A stretch of DNA of 64,000 nt from Algoriphagus kandeliae (lineage in GTDB: Bacteria > Bacteroidota > Bacteroidia > Cytophagales > Cyclobacteriaceae), in NCBI RefSeq assembly GCF_004571135.1, contig NZ_SPSB01000003.1:558001-622000 (forward strand), read 5' to 3'. Position numbers and translations under genes: made by a program. A model generated the notes under the pieces. That model had not been told where the DNA came from, did no database searches, and was given only the letters and a program-made list of their open reading frames with translations. Of the stretch, positions 30,774 to 40,745 are shown piece after piece; the first letter of the stretch is position 1; every line of letters begins with the position of its first letter.

Positions 30774-31143
30774 AAAAAATTTTAAGAAAAAATTAAGAAA
30801 AAGGAAATGACCGCAAAAACGGTCTTTTCCGTATAGTTTTTAGACGAAGGAAAGATCCCTTCCTGAATTTTTTTAAATTCATTAAATTTGATTATTTAAT
30901 TTTTTTAATAAAGTTAATTTAAAAATGAATTTATTTTTGATTTATCAAAATTCATAAGCGAACCTTTATTAATTTTTTTACGAATAAAAATCTAAAATCA
31001 GATCGATTTTCATAAAGATTGGAAATTTGGCTTGATTTTAGTTTTAGTATGCATGCATCCTTTTTTAGAATAATTGCATCTAAGAAACGGAAGCAGCCAC
31101 TAAACCTGCCCCGATTTATTTGTCCAACTAAACCAACGAAACC
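30774..31143. other. 370-bp AT-rich intergenic region
   Basis: Contains a strong terminator near its left end, then about 310 bp of very AT-rich DNA with long T- and A-runs leading to the DUF6600 gene. I see no gene, tRNA or exact -7/-33 promoter pair. It is long enough to hold an extended promoter or small RNA, but nothing supports one. Confidence 0.6.
30803..30830 (+). terminator. Rho-independent terminator
   Basis: GGAAATGACCG and CGGTCTTTTCC pair around CAAAA with one mismatch; the T-run is within the descending arm. It lies 30 bp after the oxidoreductase stop codon. Confidence 0.8.
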
Positions 31144-32547
31144 ATGAAAACCAAACTTATCTCTCGATGGACAGCTGCACTCATGTTGGGAATTTTTTCC
31201 CTGAGTCTACTATCCTTATCCTCCGCAAAAGCAGCCGACTACAATGGGGTATCCTTTCAGGTATTCTATGATGAATTAATGCCATATGGAGATTGGGTAA
31301 AAGATGCCCGATATGGATTTATCTGGTTACCTGCTGTGGGTCCTGACTTCCATCCTTATGCAAGCAATGGCCATTGGGCTATGACCGAATTCGGAAACAC
31401 CTGGGTTTCTTATTATGATTGGGGCTGGGCTCCTTTCCACTACGGCCGCTGGTATTACGATGACTTCTACCAAAGCTGGGCATGGATTCCTGGTTATGAT
31501 TGGGGTCCTGCTTGGGTGAGTTGGAGAACAGGCGGTGGCTACTATGGTTGGGCACCTTTGGGACCTAGGATTTCGATCAGTGTCCGAGTAGGCATCCCTA
31601 GCTTTCATTGGGTATTTCTCCCTCAGCGTAGAATCTACGATCTCTACGCTTGGAGGTACTATGCTCCTCACCGTACTAAAATCAAGATCATCAATAGAAC
31701 TACCGTGATCAACAATACCGTGGTCTATAACAACAACACTTATGTGGCAGGTCCTAGCAGCCGAGAAATCCGTAGAGTTACTGGAAGAAACGTCCCTGTC
31801 TATAGACTAGAGAATAGTGCAAGACCTGGCCGTGTGGCAGTTTCCAATAACCGGGTAAGTATGTATCGACCTGATTTACAATCCAGTCGAAGCAGAACTG
31901 CAGAAGCTAGACCTTCAAGAGTGCTTGAATCCAACGAAGCAAGAAGCAGAAGATCTGTGACTGCCACAAGTCCTAGCAGAAGCCGTACGATGGAGAGCTC
32001 TCCGAGAGTAAGAACTGAATCAAATTCCAGCTCACGGACTCAGGCTGCCTCACCTAGTCGAAGCTCAAGCAGAAGTGTACAGCCTGGTAGATCAAGCTCT
32101 CCAAGCAAAAACTTCGAGACTAGACCCTACGAAGCTCCGAGGCAGGATAGTCGCTCTACCCGAGTTCAATCCAGCCCAAGCAGCCGGGAAAGTTCGGTAA
32201 GACCAGACAATTCCACTAGAAGCCGAAGCGGGTCCTCTAGCAGGGTACAACCTTCTACCCGTAGCTCTTCGGTAACCAAGGCTCCGGCGCCAAGTAGACA
32301 GCGAAATGTGCAAGCCACTCCTCAGCGTTCGAGCAGTCGAGTACAGGCCCCTAGCAGTAGAAATACCCGGGTAGAGGCTCCAAAAAGAAGCAGCAGCAGA
32401 ACCCAAACTCCTACTCGAAGTAGTTCGCGGGTACAATCCTCGAGTAAAGGCAGTTCCAAAGTAGCTACTCCGAGCAGAAGCAGCTCTAGCAGAAAAGCCC
32501 CAACTCGATCCAGCAGTAGCTCAAGGGGAAATTCAAGAAATAACTAA
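31144..32547 (+). CDS. DUF6600-type secreted protein with Ser/Arg-rich tail
   Basis: A 467-residue exported protein (signal to SSAKA, residue 30). Residues about 35-190 form a Trp/Tyr/Gly-rich domain with repeated units such as WVSYYDWGWAPFHYGRW and YDWGPAWVSW, typical of DUF6600 (bacterial envelope proteins of unknown function). From about 230 to the end it is low-complexity, Ser, Arg, Pro and Thr only, with recurrent SSSR and SRSSS units, strongly basic and presumably disordered. Such a tail could bind polyanions (sulfated glycan, LPS, nucleic acid), which is inference. It is a single-gene unit between two terminators. Confidence 0.8.
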   Translation: MKTKLISRWTAALMLGIFSLSLLSLSSAKAADYNGVSFQVFYDELMPYGDWVKDARYGFIWLPAVGPDFHPYASNGHWAMTEFGNTWVSYYDWGWAPFHYGRWYYDDFYQSWAWIPGYDWGPAWVSWRTGGGYYGWAPLGPRISISVRVGIPSFHWVFLPQRRIYDLYAWRYYAPHRTKIKIINRTTVINNTVVYNNNTYVAGPSSREIRRVTGRNVPVYRLENSARPGRVAVSNNRVSMYRPDLQSSRSRTAEARPSRVLESNEARSRRSVTATSPSRSRTMESSPRVRTESNSSSRTQAASPSRSSSRSVQPGRSSSPSKNFETRPYEAPRQDSRSTRVQSSPSSRESSVRPDNSTRSRSGSSSRVQPSTRSSSVTKAPAPSRQRNVQATPQRSSSRVQAPSSRNTRVEAPKRSSSRTQTPTRSSSRVQSSSKGSSKVATPSRSSSSRKAPTRSSSSSRGNSRNN

Positions 32548-32561
32548 GTAATAAACGCTGT

Positions 32562-32594
32562 AAAAGCCACCTCGAAAATTGAGATGGCTTTTTT
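32562..32594 (+). terminator. Rho-independent terminator
   Basis: AAAAGCCACCTC and GAGATGGCTTTT pair (one mismatch) around GAAAATT, followed by TT. It ends the DUF6600 transcript. Confidence 0.85.
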
Positions 32595-32672
32595 ATTTGA
32601 ACTCTTATGTAATTTTTTGATCTACTGAAGTTTCGGCTCAATTTCCTAACTTAAAGCCAAAACCACCAAATC

Positions 32673-35600
32673 ATGAAGAAAAGTATCTTTTTGTTCCTGC
32701 TCCTTCTCACTTTTGAAGCAGTAGGCCAAGTCAATTTTGACCAAAATCTCCCCATCAAATACCGAAATATCGGCCCCTATCGAGGTGGTCGTTCTGTAAC
32801 AGCTACCGGAGTGGTGGGCGATCCTCTCACCTACTACTTTGGCACCACAGGAGGAGGACTCTGGAAAACCAGCGATGCCGGACAGCATTGGGAAAATATT
32901 TCGGATGGCTTTTTCACCACAGGATCGGTAGGTGCCGTCGCAGTCTCCGAAAGCAATCCCAATATCGTCTATGTAGGAATGGGCGAGCATGCACCAAGAG
33001 GCGTGATGACTTCCTATGGAGACGGAGTCTATAAATCTACTGACGCAGGAAAAACCTGGAAAAAACTCGGCCTGGAAAAAACAGAACACATTTCAAGAAT
33101 TCAGATTCACCCATCGAATCCAGACATTGTCTATGTTGCAGCGCAAGGAGCTTTAAACGCTCCCAATCCCGATCGAGGAGTCTTTAAATCTACCGATGGA
33201 GGCGATACCTGGGAAAAGGTTCTTTATGTAGATGACAAAACCGGGGCCGTGGAGCTTTCTATGGACATGAATACTCCTGAAGTACTTTATGCGGCCATGT
33301 GGGAGCATCAGCGTTTGCCTTGGCAGGTGAAGTCAGGCGGTCCGGGTTCGGGTATGTACAAGTCCACAGATTCTGGGGAAACCTGGAAGAAAATAGAAAA
33401 TGGTCTTCCTAAGGAAAAGGGGAAAATGGCCGTTTCCGTTTCCCGCGCCAACCCAAATAAGGTTTATGCTTTGGTGGAAAGCGATACCTATAAAGACCTA
33501 GGCGGTTTGTTTGTATCGAATAACGCAGGAGAAAGCTGGACCTTAGTCAACAAGGATAATCGATTGACTCAGCGCGCTTGGTATTACATAGAAGTTTTTG
33601 CCGATCCGAATGATGAGAATACCGTTTGGGTGCAAAGCGCGCCAATGCTGAAGTCATTTGACGGAGGAAAAACCTTTGAAGCCATAGACGGAGCACATGG
33701 AGACTACCACGATCTTTGGATCAACCCCAATAACTCCAAAAATATGATTTTGGCAGATGATGGAGGCGGTTCCATCACTTTCAATGGGGGAGAAACCTGG
33801 TCCACTCAAAATAATATGCCTACGGCGCAGTTTTATCGAATCAATACAGACAACCATTTCCCTTACCGAATTTATGGAGGGCAACAGGACAATACTTCCG
33901 TGGTCATTTCCAGCATGGCTTTGGGCCGAGGAGGAATCGGAGAAGAGCATTGGAATTACTCCGCAGGTGGAGAATCTGCCTTCCTAGCCTTTGATCCGGA
34001 CGACCCAAGATATGTTTTAGGCGGAAGCTATCAGGGAACGATTGAGGTCTTGGACATGCAGACCCAAGGTTCGACCAATATAATGGCCGCCCCTATTCAA
34101 TACCTCGGAATGAGCGCTAAGGACATGAAATATCGCTTCAACTGGAACGCTCCGATTATTTGGTCTCAGCATGAGCCGAACACTTTTTATCATGGAGCCC
34201 AAGTGTTGCTGAAAACTCAGGATTGGGGACAAACTTGGACAGAAGTATCACCCGATCTGACTCGAAATGAAAAGGAAAAGCAGGGAACTCCGGGTGTACC
34301 CTTTACCAATGAAGCTGTAGGCGCTGAAAACTATGGGACTTTAGCCTATGTAATCGAAAGCCCACATGAGGCTGGAGTGATTTGGACTGGAAGCGATGAC
34401 GGTCTGGTTCACCTAACTCAAGACAATGGAGCCACCTGGACCAATGTCACACCGAAAGGCATGCAGGAAACTTTGGTGAATGCGATTGAAGTATCCCCTC
34501 ATGATCCGGCTACGGCCTATATCGCCACGACCCGCTACAAACTCAACGACTATACCCCTGCTCTTTACAAAACGACCGACTACGGAAAGACTTGGACCAA
34601 TATTTCTAAAGGAATACCTTATGGAGCATTTACTCGGGTAGTTCGGGAAGATACCGAAAAAGAGGGACTGCTTTATGCAGGCACCGAACAGGGAATGTAT
34701 ATCTCCCGAGATGGAGGAGCCAATTGGGAATCCTTCCAATTGAACCTACCCATCACCCCGATCACCGACTTGAAAGTGGCCCATGATGATTTGATTGTGG
34801 CGACTTCGGGAAGATCTTTTTGGATTTTGGACGAACTGAATGTTGTGCGGGAAGTAAAAGCGGAGGTAGATCAAATCACTCTCTATACGCCTGAAGATGC
34901 CCTTTTGGCAAATTGGTATTCCAGCATGAATGGGGGGAATTTGGATGATTTTAAAGGAACTCACCCATTCCAAGGATTAAACCCAGCAAATGGCATGGTG
35001 ATTCACTATTCCCTTCCAGAATCGGTAACAGATTCTACCGAACTGACTTTGGAGATTCTGGATGCTCAGGGGAATTTGGTGAGAAAAATCTCTTCAAAAA
35101 GAGACCCTGAAGCCAAAACTTGGGCGGGTGGTCCTCCAATGGAACCGATCATTTCCAACCGAAAAGGATTGAATCGTTTTGTATGGGATTTGCGCTATCC
35201 GACCATGCCGGGAATTCCGGGCGCTTACATCGAATCCAGTTATCGAGGTCATAAGGCCATTCCCGGAACCTACACGGTTCGCCTAAGTGGCATGGGTGTA
35301 AGTTCGGAGTCGAAAGCCAAAATCAAAGATCTTCCTGATTACAACTTAAGTCCTTCAGATTATCAAGCCTATCATGCTTGGATGAGTCAATTAGAGGCTG
35401 AAGTAACTACCATGCACACTATGGTCAATACTGCCAAGGATTATCAGGACCAATTGGCTGAGCTTATTGGGAAAATTGGTGACAAAGAAGAATATAAGGC
35501 TTTGAAAGAGGCTGGAGATAAATTACTATCTGAATTAAAATCCTGGGACGAGAATATGATCCAACGAAGATCTACCGCGTACGACGACGTGGAAAACTTC

Positions 35601-35813
35601 CCGAATAAGTTTACCGCTAACTTCCTCTTTATGCTGAATCATGGCGAAAGCAGCATCCCGAAAATCAATGAAGGCACCAAAGCTGAATATGCTCGTCTGA
35701 TGGAAGAGTGGAAACCGCTTAAGGATGAAGGCGAACGCTTGATTCAAACAGCAATTCCTTCCTTTAACCAAATGGCACAGGAAGCAGGAGTTGGAGTATT
35801 GTTTGTGGAATGA
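32673..35813 (+). CDS. Large sortilin/BNR-repeat beta-propeller protein, secreted
   Basis: A 1046-residue exported protein (signal to EAVGQ, residue 19). Residues about 30-730 carry many Asp-box/BNR units ([60 protein letters not shown]), forming one or two 7-10-bladed propellers as in VPS10/sortilin-like and xyloglucanase-like proteins. A beta-sandwich (about 760-890) and a helical C-terminus follow. Databases often label relatives glycosyl hydrolase, but no catalytic pair is evident to me; ligand binding is as likely. The last codons overlap the start of the next gene by 4 bp (ATGA). Confidence 0.8.
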   Translation: MKKSIFLFLLLLTFEAVGQVNFDQNLPIKYRNIGPYRGGRSVTATGVVGDPLTYYFGTTGGGLWKTSDAGQHWENISDGFFTTGSVGAVAVSESNPNIVYVGMGEHAPRGVMTSYGDGVYKSTDAGKTWKKLGLEKTEHISRIQIHPSNPDIVYVAAQGALNAPNPDRGVFKSTDGGDTWEKVLYVDDKTGAVELSMDMNTPEVLYAAMWEHQRLPWQVKSGGPGSGMYKSTDSGETWKKIENGLPKEKGKMAVSVSRANPNKVYALVESDTYKDLGGLFVSNNAGESWTLVNKDNRLTQRAWYYIEVFADPNDENTVWVQSAPMLKSFDGGKTFEAIDGAHGDYHDLWINPNNSKNMILADDGGGSITFNGGETWSTQNNMPTAQFYRINTDNHFPYRIYGGQQDNTSVVISSMALGRGGIGEEHWNYSAGGESAFLAFDPDDPRYVLGGSYQGTIEVLDMQTQGSTNIMAAPIQYLGMSAKDMKYRFNWNAPIIWSQHEPNTFYHGAQVLLKTQDWGQTWTEVSPDLTRNEKEKQGTPGVPFTNEAVGAENYGTLAYVIESPHEAGVIWTGSDDGLVHLTQDNGATWTNVTPKGMQETLVNAIEVSPHDPATAYIATTRYKLNDYTPALYKTTDYGKTWTNISKGIPYGAFTRVVREDTEKEGLLYAGTEQGMYISRDGGANWESFQLNLPITPITDLKVAHDDLIVATSGRSFWILDELNVVREVKAEVDQITLYTPEDALLANWYSSMNGGNLDDFKGTHPFQGLNPANGMVIHYSLPESVTDSTELTLEILDAQGNLVRKISSKRDPEAKTWAGGPPMEPIISNRKGLNRFVWDLRYPTMPGIPGAYIESSYRGHKAIPGTYTVRLSGMGVSSESKAKIKDLPDYNLSPSDYQAYHAWMSQLEAEVTTMHTMVNTAKDYQDQLAELIGKIGDKEEYKALKEAGDKLLSELKSWDENMIQRRSTAYDDVENFPNKFTANFLFMLNHGESSIPKINEGTKAEYARLMEEWKPLKDEGERLIQTAIPSFNQMAQEAGVGVLFVE

Positions 35814-36781
35814 AAGACATCAAGATAATAGCCGACTCCAAAAAGGGGGGTGATTTAGGAAATTATTGGCATTATATGCTGGGATTTTTTCTACCATTTT
35901 TGGTTTGGTTTGATAAAAACAAAGACCAATTAAAGGGGAAAAAACTGATTATAGATAGTTGTAACCCAATGACTGATAGCATCCTTGAAGAATACCTGAA
36001 GGAAAGCCAGATCCCTTATGAAATGAGGCAACTATCAATAAAGAAATTAGAGCTATCAAAAAGATACTGGAAATCCTATCGGAAAAAAATAAAAAGACGC
36101 CTTATGAAACTTGAAGTAAAGCTCAGAGGGACCGAGGCTTCAGTATTCACATTCCACAGATTTGTCGAAAAAGAAGATGCTATCACCATTCCCAGGTGGG
36201 ATGTATATTTAGAATTCTTTGATAGTTTCCCAAAAATATATGAACAACTAATTAATGAGATAAGAAAGAAATTGATTGATTGGGCAAATTCACCAAGTGA
36301 AACAAGCTATGAACCCTATACTTTGATATTGAAAAGATCAGCCCCGCCCACTACTGCTATTGGAAGAGCTTCAGTTGAAAAAAGATGGCTAAAGGGCTAT
36401 GGATCTGAGCGAAGACAACTCAGAGGTATTGATAGCTTAAATAATGATCTAGGTAAAAGAGGCCATAACTCCTTGATTTTTGAGCCAGGAGCGCATAATT
36501 TGAAAGAACAAATAAGGGTGCATAATCACTCAAAAGCATTAATTGCTATCAGAGGAGCAGACTTATTCAATATGTTTTGGATGCCAAAAAACTCAACAGT
36601 TATTATGCAACTGAGTAGTGGACTCATGAACAAAGGTGCCCAATCCATTTTAGCAAAATACTGTGGTCATCAATTCTATGAAATCCCTCATAATGGTCAA
36701 GTATCCCCAATTTTAACTTTTGATAAAATAGAAAAGATCTTAGATGAAAACTCCTCAACAAAAGCACATAACCTATGCTGA
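35810..36781 (+). CDS. GT61-like (DUF563) glycosyltransferase
   Basis: A 323-residue protein with the DUF563/GT61 C-terminal signature: [34 protein letters not shown] and [23 protein letters not shown]. Such enzymes transfer pentoses or other sugars to glycans. It begins ATGA-coupled to the BNR-repeat gene yet has visibly more A/T-rich codons and a Lys-rich composition, so the sugar cluster has been joined to an existing transcript. Its 3' end overlaps the next gene by 38 bp. Acceptor and donor unknown; the N-terminal 100 residues are divergent. Confidence 0.75.
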   Translation: MKDIKIIADSKKGGDLGNYWHYMLGFFLPFLVWFDKNKDQLKGKKLIIDSCNPMTDSILEEYLKESQIPYEMRQLSIKKLELSKRYWKSYRKKIKRRLMKLEVKLRGTEASVFTFHRFVEKEDAITIPRWDVYLEFFDSFPKIYEQLINEIRKKLIDWANSPSETSYEPYTLILKRSAPPTTAIGRASVEKRWLKGYGSERRQLRGIDSLNNDLGKRGHNSLIFEPGAHNLKEQIRVHNHSKALIAIRGADLFNMFWMPKNSTVIMQLSSGLMNKGAQSILAKYCGHQFYEIPHNGQVSPILTFDKIEKILDENSSTKAHNLC

Positions 36782-38015
36782 TTCAAAAGGAACTTTACTG
36801 GATTTTTTAAATGAAACTAAAAAAAAATCTGAGTTCTTATTAAAAGAAATCGAATTTAAATCTCAAAATCAATGGGATTTTTCAGATGGTGCATTATCAC
36901 ACACTTCTAAAGGGTTCTTCCAAGTAATCGGTGTGGAAAATTTAGCTGACCGGAGCGATCAAAAACTAATGCTGTACCAGCCTCAGAGTGCATTGACAGG
37001 TTTGATCATTGCGCGACAACATAATGAACTTTATGTTTTACTTCAGGCACGTGTAGAACCCGGAAATACTGGAGTGATTCAATTTGGTCCCACTATTCAA
37101 AGTACGCCAGCAAACTACTTAAGATTACACGGAGGAAAAGCGACAGCATACATAGAATACTTTACAAGTTTTGTACCTGGGTGCAATCTTATCACCCACT
37201 CTATGCAGCATGACCTTGGTTCAAAATATTTCCAAAAAAGTAAAACCCATCACTACCTGTTTACAGAAGATTTTATTGAAACCCAAGAGAATATGATCTG
37301 GGCTTCCCTTCGAGCAATAAAAGGAGTCTTGGAAGAAAATAATTTTTTAAATGCAGATCTTCGTTCACTTCTAGCAGTTTTTGACTGGGACGGCTTTTTG
37401 ATGGAGCATAGAATGAATAGTAATGAAATGAAAATAGATCCCCCAAAGAATAGCTCATTAGGGACTTATAAAATGATTCCTCTGGATCAATTAAATAATT
37501 GGAGGAAGTCTGAATCAGGCATAACTCCAAAAAAACCATCGCTTCCCGCTATTGGCTTTTTTCATTTTTCTGCAACAAATAGAGAGGTGAAAGCGTGGTC
37601 CCAGCCTTTATATAAAATTCAGAATCAGGGCTTAGTCCAATTAGCTTATAGAAATACCGGAGAAAAAATCGAGTTTCTAATAAAAAGAGATCATGAATGG
37701 GGAATTTCAACGGATTTTGCTTTATATCCATCGTATATGAATAGCCCAGAAAACCCAAATTCTGATAAACCTATTACGAATGGAAGGTTGAAAAGAAGAA
37801 TAATTCAATGTGATGAAGGGGGGAGATTTTTTCAAAATGATAGTGAGTACCAATTGATTGAAATCGATGATTTCGATTTAACACCTGGGTTTACTTGGGC
37901 CAATAGTGACACCTTGACATTCTACTTAAAACAATCAAACTATTGTAGTTTTCAACTGCGATGTGCAGCATCTATAGCCCTTGATATTTTACAGCCTAAG
38001 GCTTTTGGGGGTTAA
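36744..38015 (+). CDS. NDP-hexose 2,3-dehydratase family protein
   Basis: A 423-residue protein made of two similar halves, as in EvaA/TylX3-type 2,3-dehydratases, which open the route to 2-deoxy and 2,6-dideoxy sugars from NDP-4-keto-6-deoxyhexose. First half: YQPQSALTGLIIARQHNELYVLLQARVEPGN followed by QFGPTIQSTPANY (near residues 70-130). Second half: GLVQLAYRNTGEKIEFLIKRDHEWG with a repeat of FGP-like elements. It overlaps the GT61 gene by 38 bp. The 3,4-ketoreductase, NDP-glucose 4,6-dehydratase and nucleotidyltransferase that must work with it are not in the window. Confidence 0.75.
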   Translation: MKTPQQKHITYADSKGTLLDFLNETKKKSEFLLKEIEFKSQNQWDFSDGALSHTSKGFFQVIGVENLADRSDQKLMLYQPQSALTGLIIARQHNELYVLLQARVEPGNTGVIQFGPTIQSTPANYLRLHGGKATAYIEYFTSFVPGCNLITHSMQHDLGSKYFQKSKTHHYLFTEDFIETQENMIWASLRAIKGVLEENNFLNADLRSLLAVFDWDGFLMEHRMNSNEMKIDPPKNSSLGTYKMIPLDQLNNWRKSESGITPKKPSLPAIGFFHFSATNREVKAWSQPLYKIQNQGLVQLAYRNTGEKIEFLIKRDHEWGISTDFALYPSYMNSPENPNSDKPITNGRLKRRIIQCDEGGRFFQNDSEYQLIEIDDFDLTPGFTWANSDTLTFYLKQSNYCSFQLRCAASIALDILQPKAFGG

Positions 38016-38122
38016 TTTTTTTGGGAATCAATTATTACAAATCTCAAATATGCCTAAGCAAAAGGCATTTGATTGTAGGGGAATAAGTTTCTATCATCCA
38101 ATATTTTATTTTTATTCTAACA

Positions 38123-39223
38123 ATGGAACAATGGAAATATGATTACTTAATTGTTGGTGCTGGATTATATGGGTCTGTATTTGCCTGTGAGGCTACAAGA
38201 AGAGGTAAAAAATGCCTAGTCATTGACAAGCGGTCTCATATTGGAGGAAATATTTACACTACAAATATTGAAGGAATTAATGTCCATAAATATGGAGCCC
38301 ATATTTTTCATACCAACAACCGAATGGTTTGGGATTATGTTAATTCTTTCGTGAAATTCAATAATTTCACAAACTCCCCATTGGCCAATTATAAAGGCAA
38401 TCTCTACAATCTCCCCTTTAACATGCACACCTTCGAACAGCTCTGGGGGGTAAAAACAGAAAAAGAAGCCAAAGAAAAAATCGAAGAACAAAGGTTTCAG
38501 TTCAGACACATTACAAACCCAAAAAACCTTGAAGAACAAGCCTTAACCTCGTTAGGAAAAGATATCTATGAAAAGCTGATCAAAGGATATTCTGAGAAGC
38601 AATGGGGACGACCTGCAAAAGAAATTCCTGCGTTTATCATTCGTAGATTACCAATTCGATTCACATATAACAACAACTATTTCAATGACGTCTTTCAAGG
38701 AATCCCTATTGGAGGCTACACAAGACTTATCAAAAGACTTTTAGATGGGATTGAAGTTAAAATCAATTGTAATTATTTTGAGCATAAAGCTGAATTGGAC
38801 CAACTAGCTCTTAAAATTGTTTACACAGGAAAAATTGATGAATATTTCGACTATCAATTTGGAAAATTAGAATATAGAAGCCTTCACTTTGAGCATGAGG
38901 TTTTAGAGTTTGAAAATTTTCAAGGTAATGCTGTAGTGAATTACACCGACAAAGAAGTCCCATTTACTCGAATTCTAGAACATAAATATTTTGAATTTGG
39001 AACTCAGAAAAATACAATTATAACCCGGGAGTTCCCACATGAATTTTCTAAGGAAAAGGAGCCTTACTATCCTATTAATGATGATCGGAATCAAAGACTA
39101 TTAGCCAAATATCAAAACTTAGCTAAATCTTTAAAATCAATTCATTTTGGGGGAAGACTAGCCGAATACAAATACTATGACATGCATCAAATTATAGAAA
39201 AAGCCATGAATGAAACTTTTTAA
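38123..39223 (+). CDS. glf: UDP-galactopyranose mutase
   Basis: A 366-residue FAD enzyme converting UDP-galactopyranose to UDP-galactofuranose for surface glycans. The dinucleotide motif VGAGLYGSVFA is at residues 11-21, IDKRSHIGGN follows, and YGAHIFHTNN with FAD contacts is typical. Also seen: NLPFNMHTFEQLWG, EKLIKGYSEKQWG, IPIGGYT. Length is standard. It sits 107 bp after the dehydratase gene in the AT-rich sugar cluster, implying a galactofuranose-containing polysaccharide or O-antigen. Confidence 0.93.
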   Translation: MEQWKYDYLIVGAGLYGSVFACEATRRGKKCLVIDKRSHIGGNIYTTNIEGINVHKYGAHIFHTNNRMVWDYVNSFVKFNNFTNSPLANYKGNLYNLPFNMHTFEQLWGVKTEKEAKEKIEEQRFQFRHITNPKNLEEQALTSLGKDIYEKLIKGYSEKQWGRPAKEIPAFIIRRLPIRFTYNNNYFNDVFQGIPIGGYTRLIKRLLDGIEVKINCNYFEHKAELDQLALKIVYTGKIDEYFDYQFGKLEYRSLHFEHEVLEFENFQGNAVVNYTDKEVPFTRILEHKYFEFGTQKNTIITREFPHEFSKEKEPYYPINDDRNQRLLAKYQNLAKSLKSIHFGGRLAEYKYYDMHQIIEKAMNETF

Positions 39224-39232
39224 TTGTTGGTA

Positions 39233-40267
39233 ATGAATTTTAAACTGACCCAAACTTCCAAAATTTACCTAGTTTGTCCTGCCAATCACGCAACAGGAGG
39301 AACTGAGGTCATTCATCAACTTGCCAATAAACTTACAAGCCTAGGGTTTTCAAATACAAAGATTTATTATTTAAATCAAACCCATACCAACCCTGTCCAT
39401 GAAAACTTTTTAAAATACAATACTCACCACACTAACTACATCGTTGACCGCGGAGAAAATTTACTGATTGTGCCAGAAATCTACACCGATTTCCTATATA
39501 GATACCACAGGATTCAAAAATCGATTTGGTGGTTGAGTGTTGATAATTACCTCATAAAAAGAAAGTTAAATTTTAGCTTTTTTCATTTGGTGAAAAAATC
39601 AATTAGGAATAGAAAGGTCTTTCTTCCAAAGAAAATATTCACTTTCCAATCCAAAGACTCAGGTAAAATCCTTCACCTTTATCAATCAGAATACGCAAAG
39701 TCTTTTTTAGTTAAAAATAACATTTCTATTCAAAAGAAAGCACTTTCTGATTATCTGAATACTGTTTTTATAAATGAGAGTTTAAAATACTCTTTCAAAA
39801 AAGATAATATCCTCTATAATCCCTCAAAAGGATTTGAATTCACCAAAAAGATCATTTCTAAGCGGCCGGACTTGAATTGGTTCCCAATTCAAAATATGAG
39901 ACCACAAGAAGTCCAAGATATACTTTCGATAAGTAAAATCTACATTGATTTTGGGCACCATCCAGGAAAAGACCGACTTCCTAGAGAAGCTGCATTATCA
40001 GGCTGTTGCATTATCACTGGAAAAAAGGGAGCTGCTGCAAATAAGAATGATATTTCAATCCCTGAAGAATATAAATTTGATGAAAAAACAGTCTCTTTGG
40101 CATCAATTATTTCTAAAATTGAAGACTGTCTCCAAAATTATTCTTTGAGAGTTAAAGACTTTACTGAATACTGCGAGAATATTAAAAAAGAAGAGCAAGT
40201 TTTTGAGGAATCTGTACGTAAGATTTTCTTAAGTGAGGACTTCCATTCTCAGGATCAGAATCAATAG
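39233..40267 (+). CDS. Glycosyltransferase-like protein of the sugar cluster
   Basis: A 344-residue protein from the ATG at 39233; in-frame TTGs 6 and 9 bp upstream are less likely. It begins IYLVCPANHATGGTEVIHQLANKL, the usual donor-side N-terminus of GT-B enzymes, and later has IYIDFGHHPGKDRLPREAALSGCC, matching GT-B transferases of surface polysaccharide loci. Strongly Lys/Ile/Asn-rich with A/T-biased codons. It follows glf by 9 bp, so the galactofuranose product may be its donor; this is inference. Confidence 0.72.
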   Translation: MNFKLTQTSKIYLVCPANHATGGTEVIHQLANKLTSLGFSNTKIYYLNQTHTNPVHENFLKYNTHHTNYIVDRGENLLIVPEIYTDFLYRYHRIQKSIWWLSVDNYLIKRKLNFSFFHLVKKSIRNRKVFLPKKIFTFQSKDSGKILHLYQSEYAKSFLVKNNISIQKKALSDYLNTVFINESLKYSFKKDNILYNPSKGFEFTKKIISKRPDLNWFPIQNMRPQEVQDILSISKIYIDFGHHPGKDRLPREAALSGCCIITGKKGAAANKNDISIPEEYKFDEKTVSLASIISKIEDCLQNYSLRVKDFTEYCENIKKEEQVFEESVRKIFLSEDFHSQDQNQ

Positions 40268-40440
40268 AATACTGAGAAATCAGATTTTTAAATAATTTCC
40301 TAAATATTGAACTCTTAAAAATTGTTAGGAAGGATTCCGAATTTTTAATCTTACTAACTTGATTTTTTTAAAAATGCAGGAATCTAGTTAGTGCATTTAT
40401 ACTCATAAACAAAAGACTATTTCAACGGAATCTCTGCCTG

Positions 40441-40661
40441 AGTGTAGTTTGATTGTTTGGCTAAGCGTGGGAGTATTGTTTCTGAAGTGAGTTTAAACCG
40501 ATTGCAAATCGGTGAGGATACTCGGGACGTAGTTTCAAACTACCCCTAGTCAAAATAAAGTCTTGACTACTCCTGGATGGGGTGTTATTTGTGAAGTGAT
40601 TATTCACTAATCTGAAGCTGTAAATTTCAATAGCCCACGGTTGAAACCGTGGGTCTTTTTT
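40441..40661 (+). mobile_element. Multi-hairpin element, possibly an IS200/IS605-derived or REP-type non-coding element
   Basis: Six ordered stems are visible: GAGTAT (40471-40476) with ATACTC (40518-40523), enclosing ACCGATT-GCA-AATCGGT (40497-40513); GTAGTTT-C-AAACTAC (40529-40543); TAGTCAA with TTGACTA (40547-40553, 40563-40569); AGTGA-TTAT-TCACT (40595-40608); CCCACGGT-TGAA-ACCGTGGG (40634-40653) followed by TCTTTTTTTG. The last stem looks like a terminator and also like the subterminal hairpin of IS200/IS605 ends. No transposase remains. Alternatives are a structured small RNA or a REP cluster. Classification is uncertain; the structures are plainly visible. Confidence 0.45.
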
Positions 40662-40662
40662 T
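40634..40662 (+). terminator. Strong hairpin with T-run
   Basis: CCCACGGT and ACCGTGGG pair perfectly around TGAA, then TCTTTTTTTG. A textbook rho-independent terminator, though far (about 370 bp) from the stop of the preceding glycosyltransferase gene, which suggests that it ends a separate RNA. Confidence 0.8.
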
Positions 40663-40745
40663 GTAGAAATATTCATTTCTTTTCTATAAAATCAAGGTAT
40701 TTTAGTTGATTTTCAGTTAATTGAATTTCGGTTCAACAGTTAAAA

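Larger units (their letters stand above)
40268..40745. other. 478-bp intergenic region with a multi-hairpin block
   Basis: The first ~170 bp are AT-rich and carry only TTCCTAA/TTAGGAA arms (40297-40303, 40325-40331). From about 40441 to 40660 a chain of inverted repeats follows (separate entry). The last 80 bp lead into the TetR gene. No protein gene fits. Confidence 0.7.

Noticed and set aside
31900-32540. Repetitive DNA resembling a repeat array
   Set aside because: It encodes the Ser/Arg-rich tail in frame; units are irregular and there are no constant repeats with spacers, so not a CRISPR.
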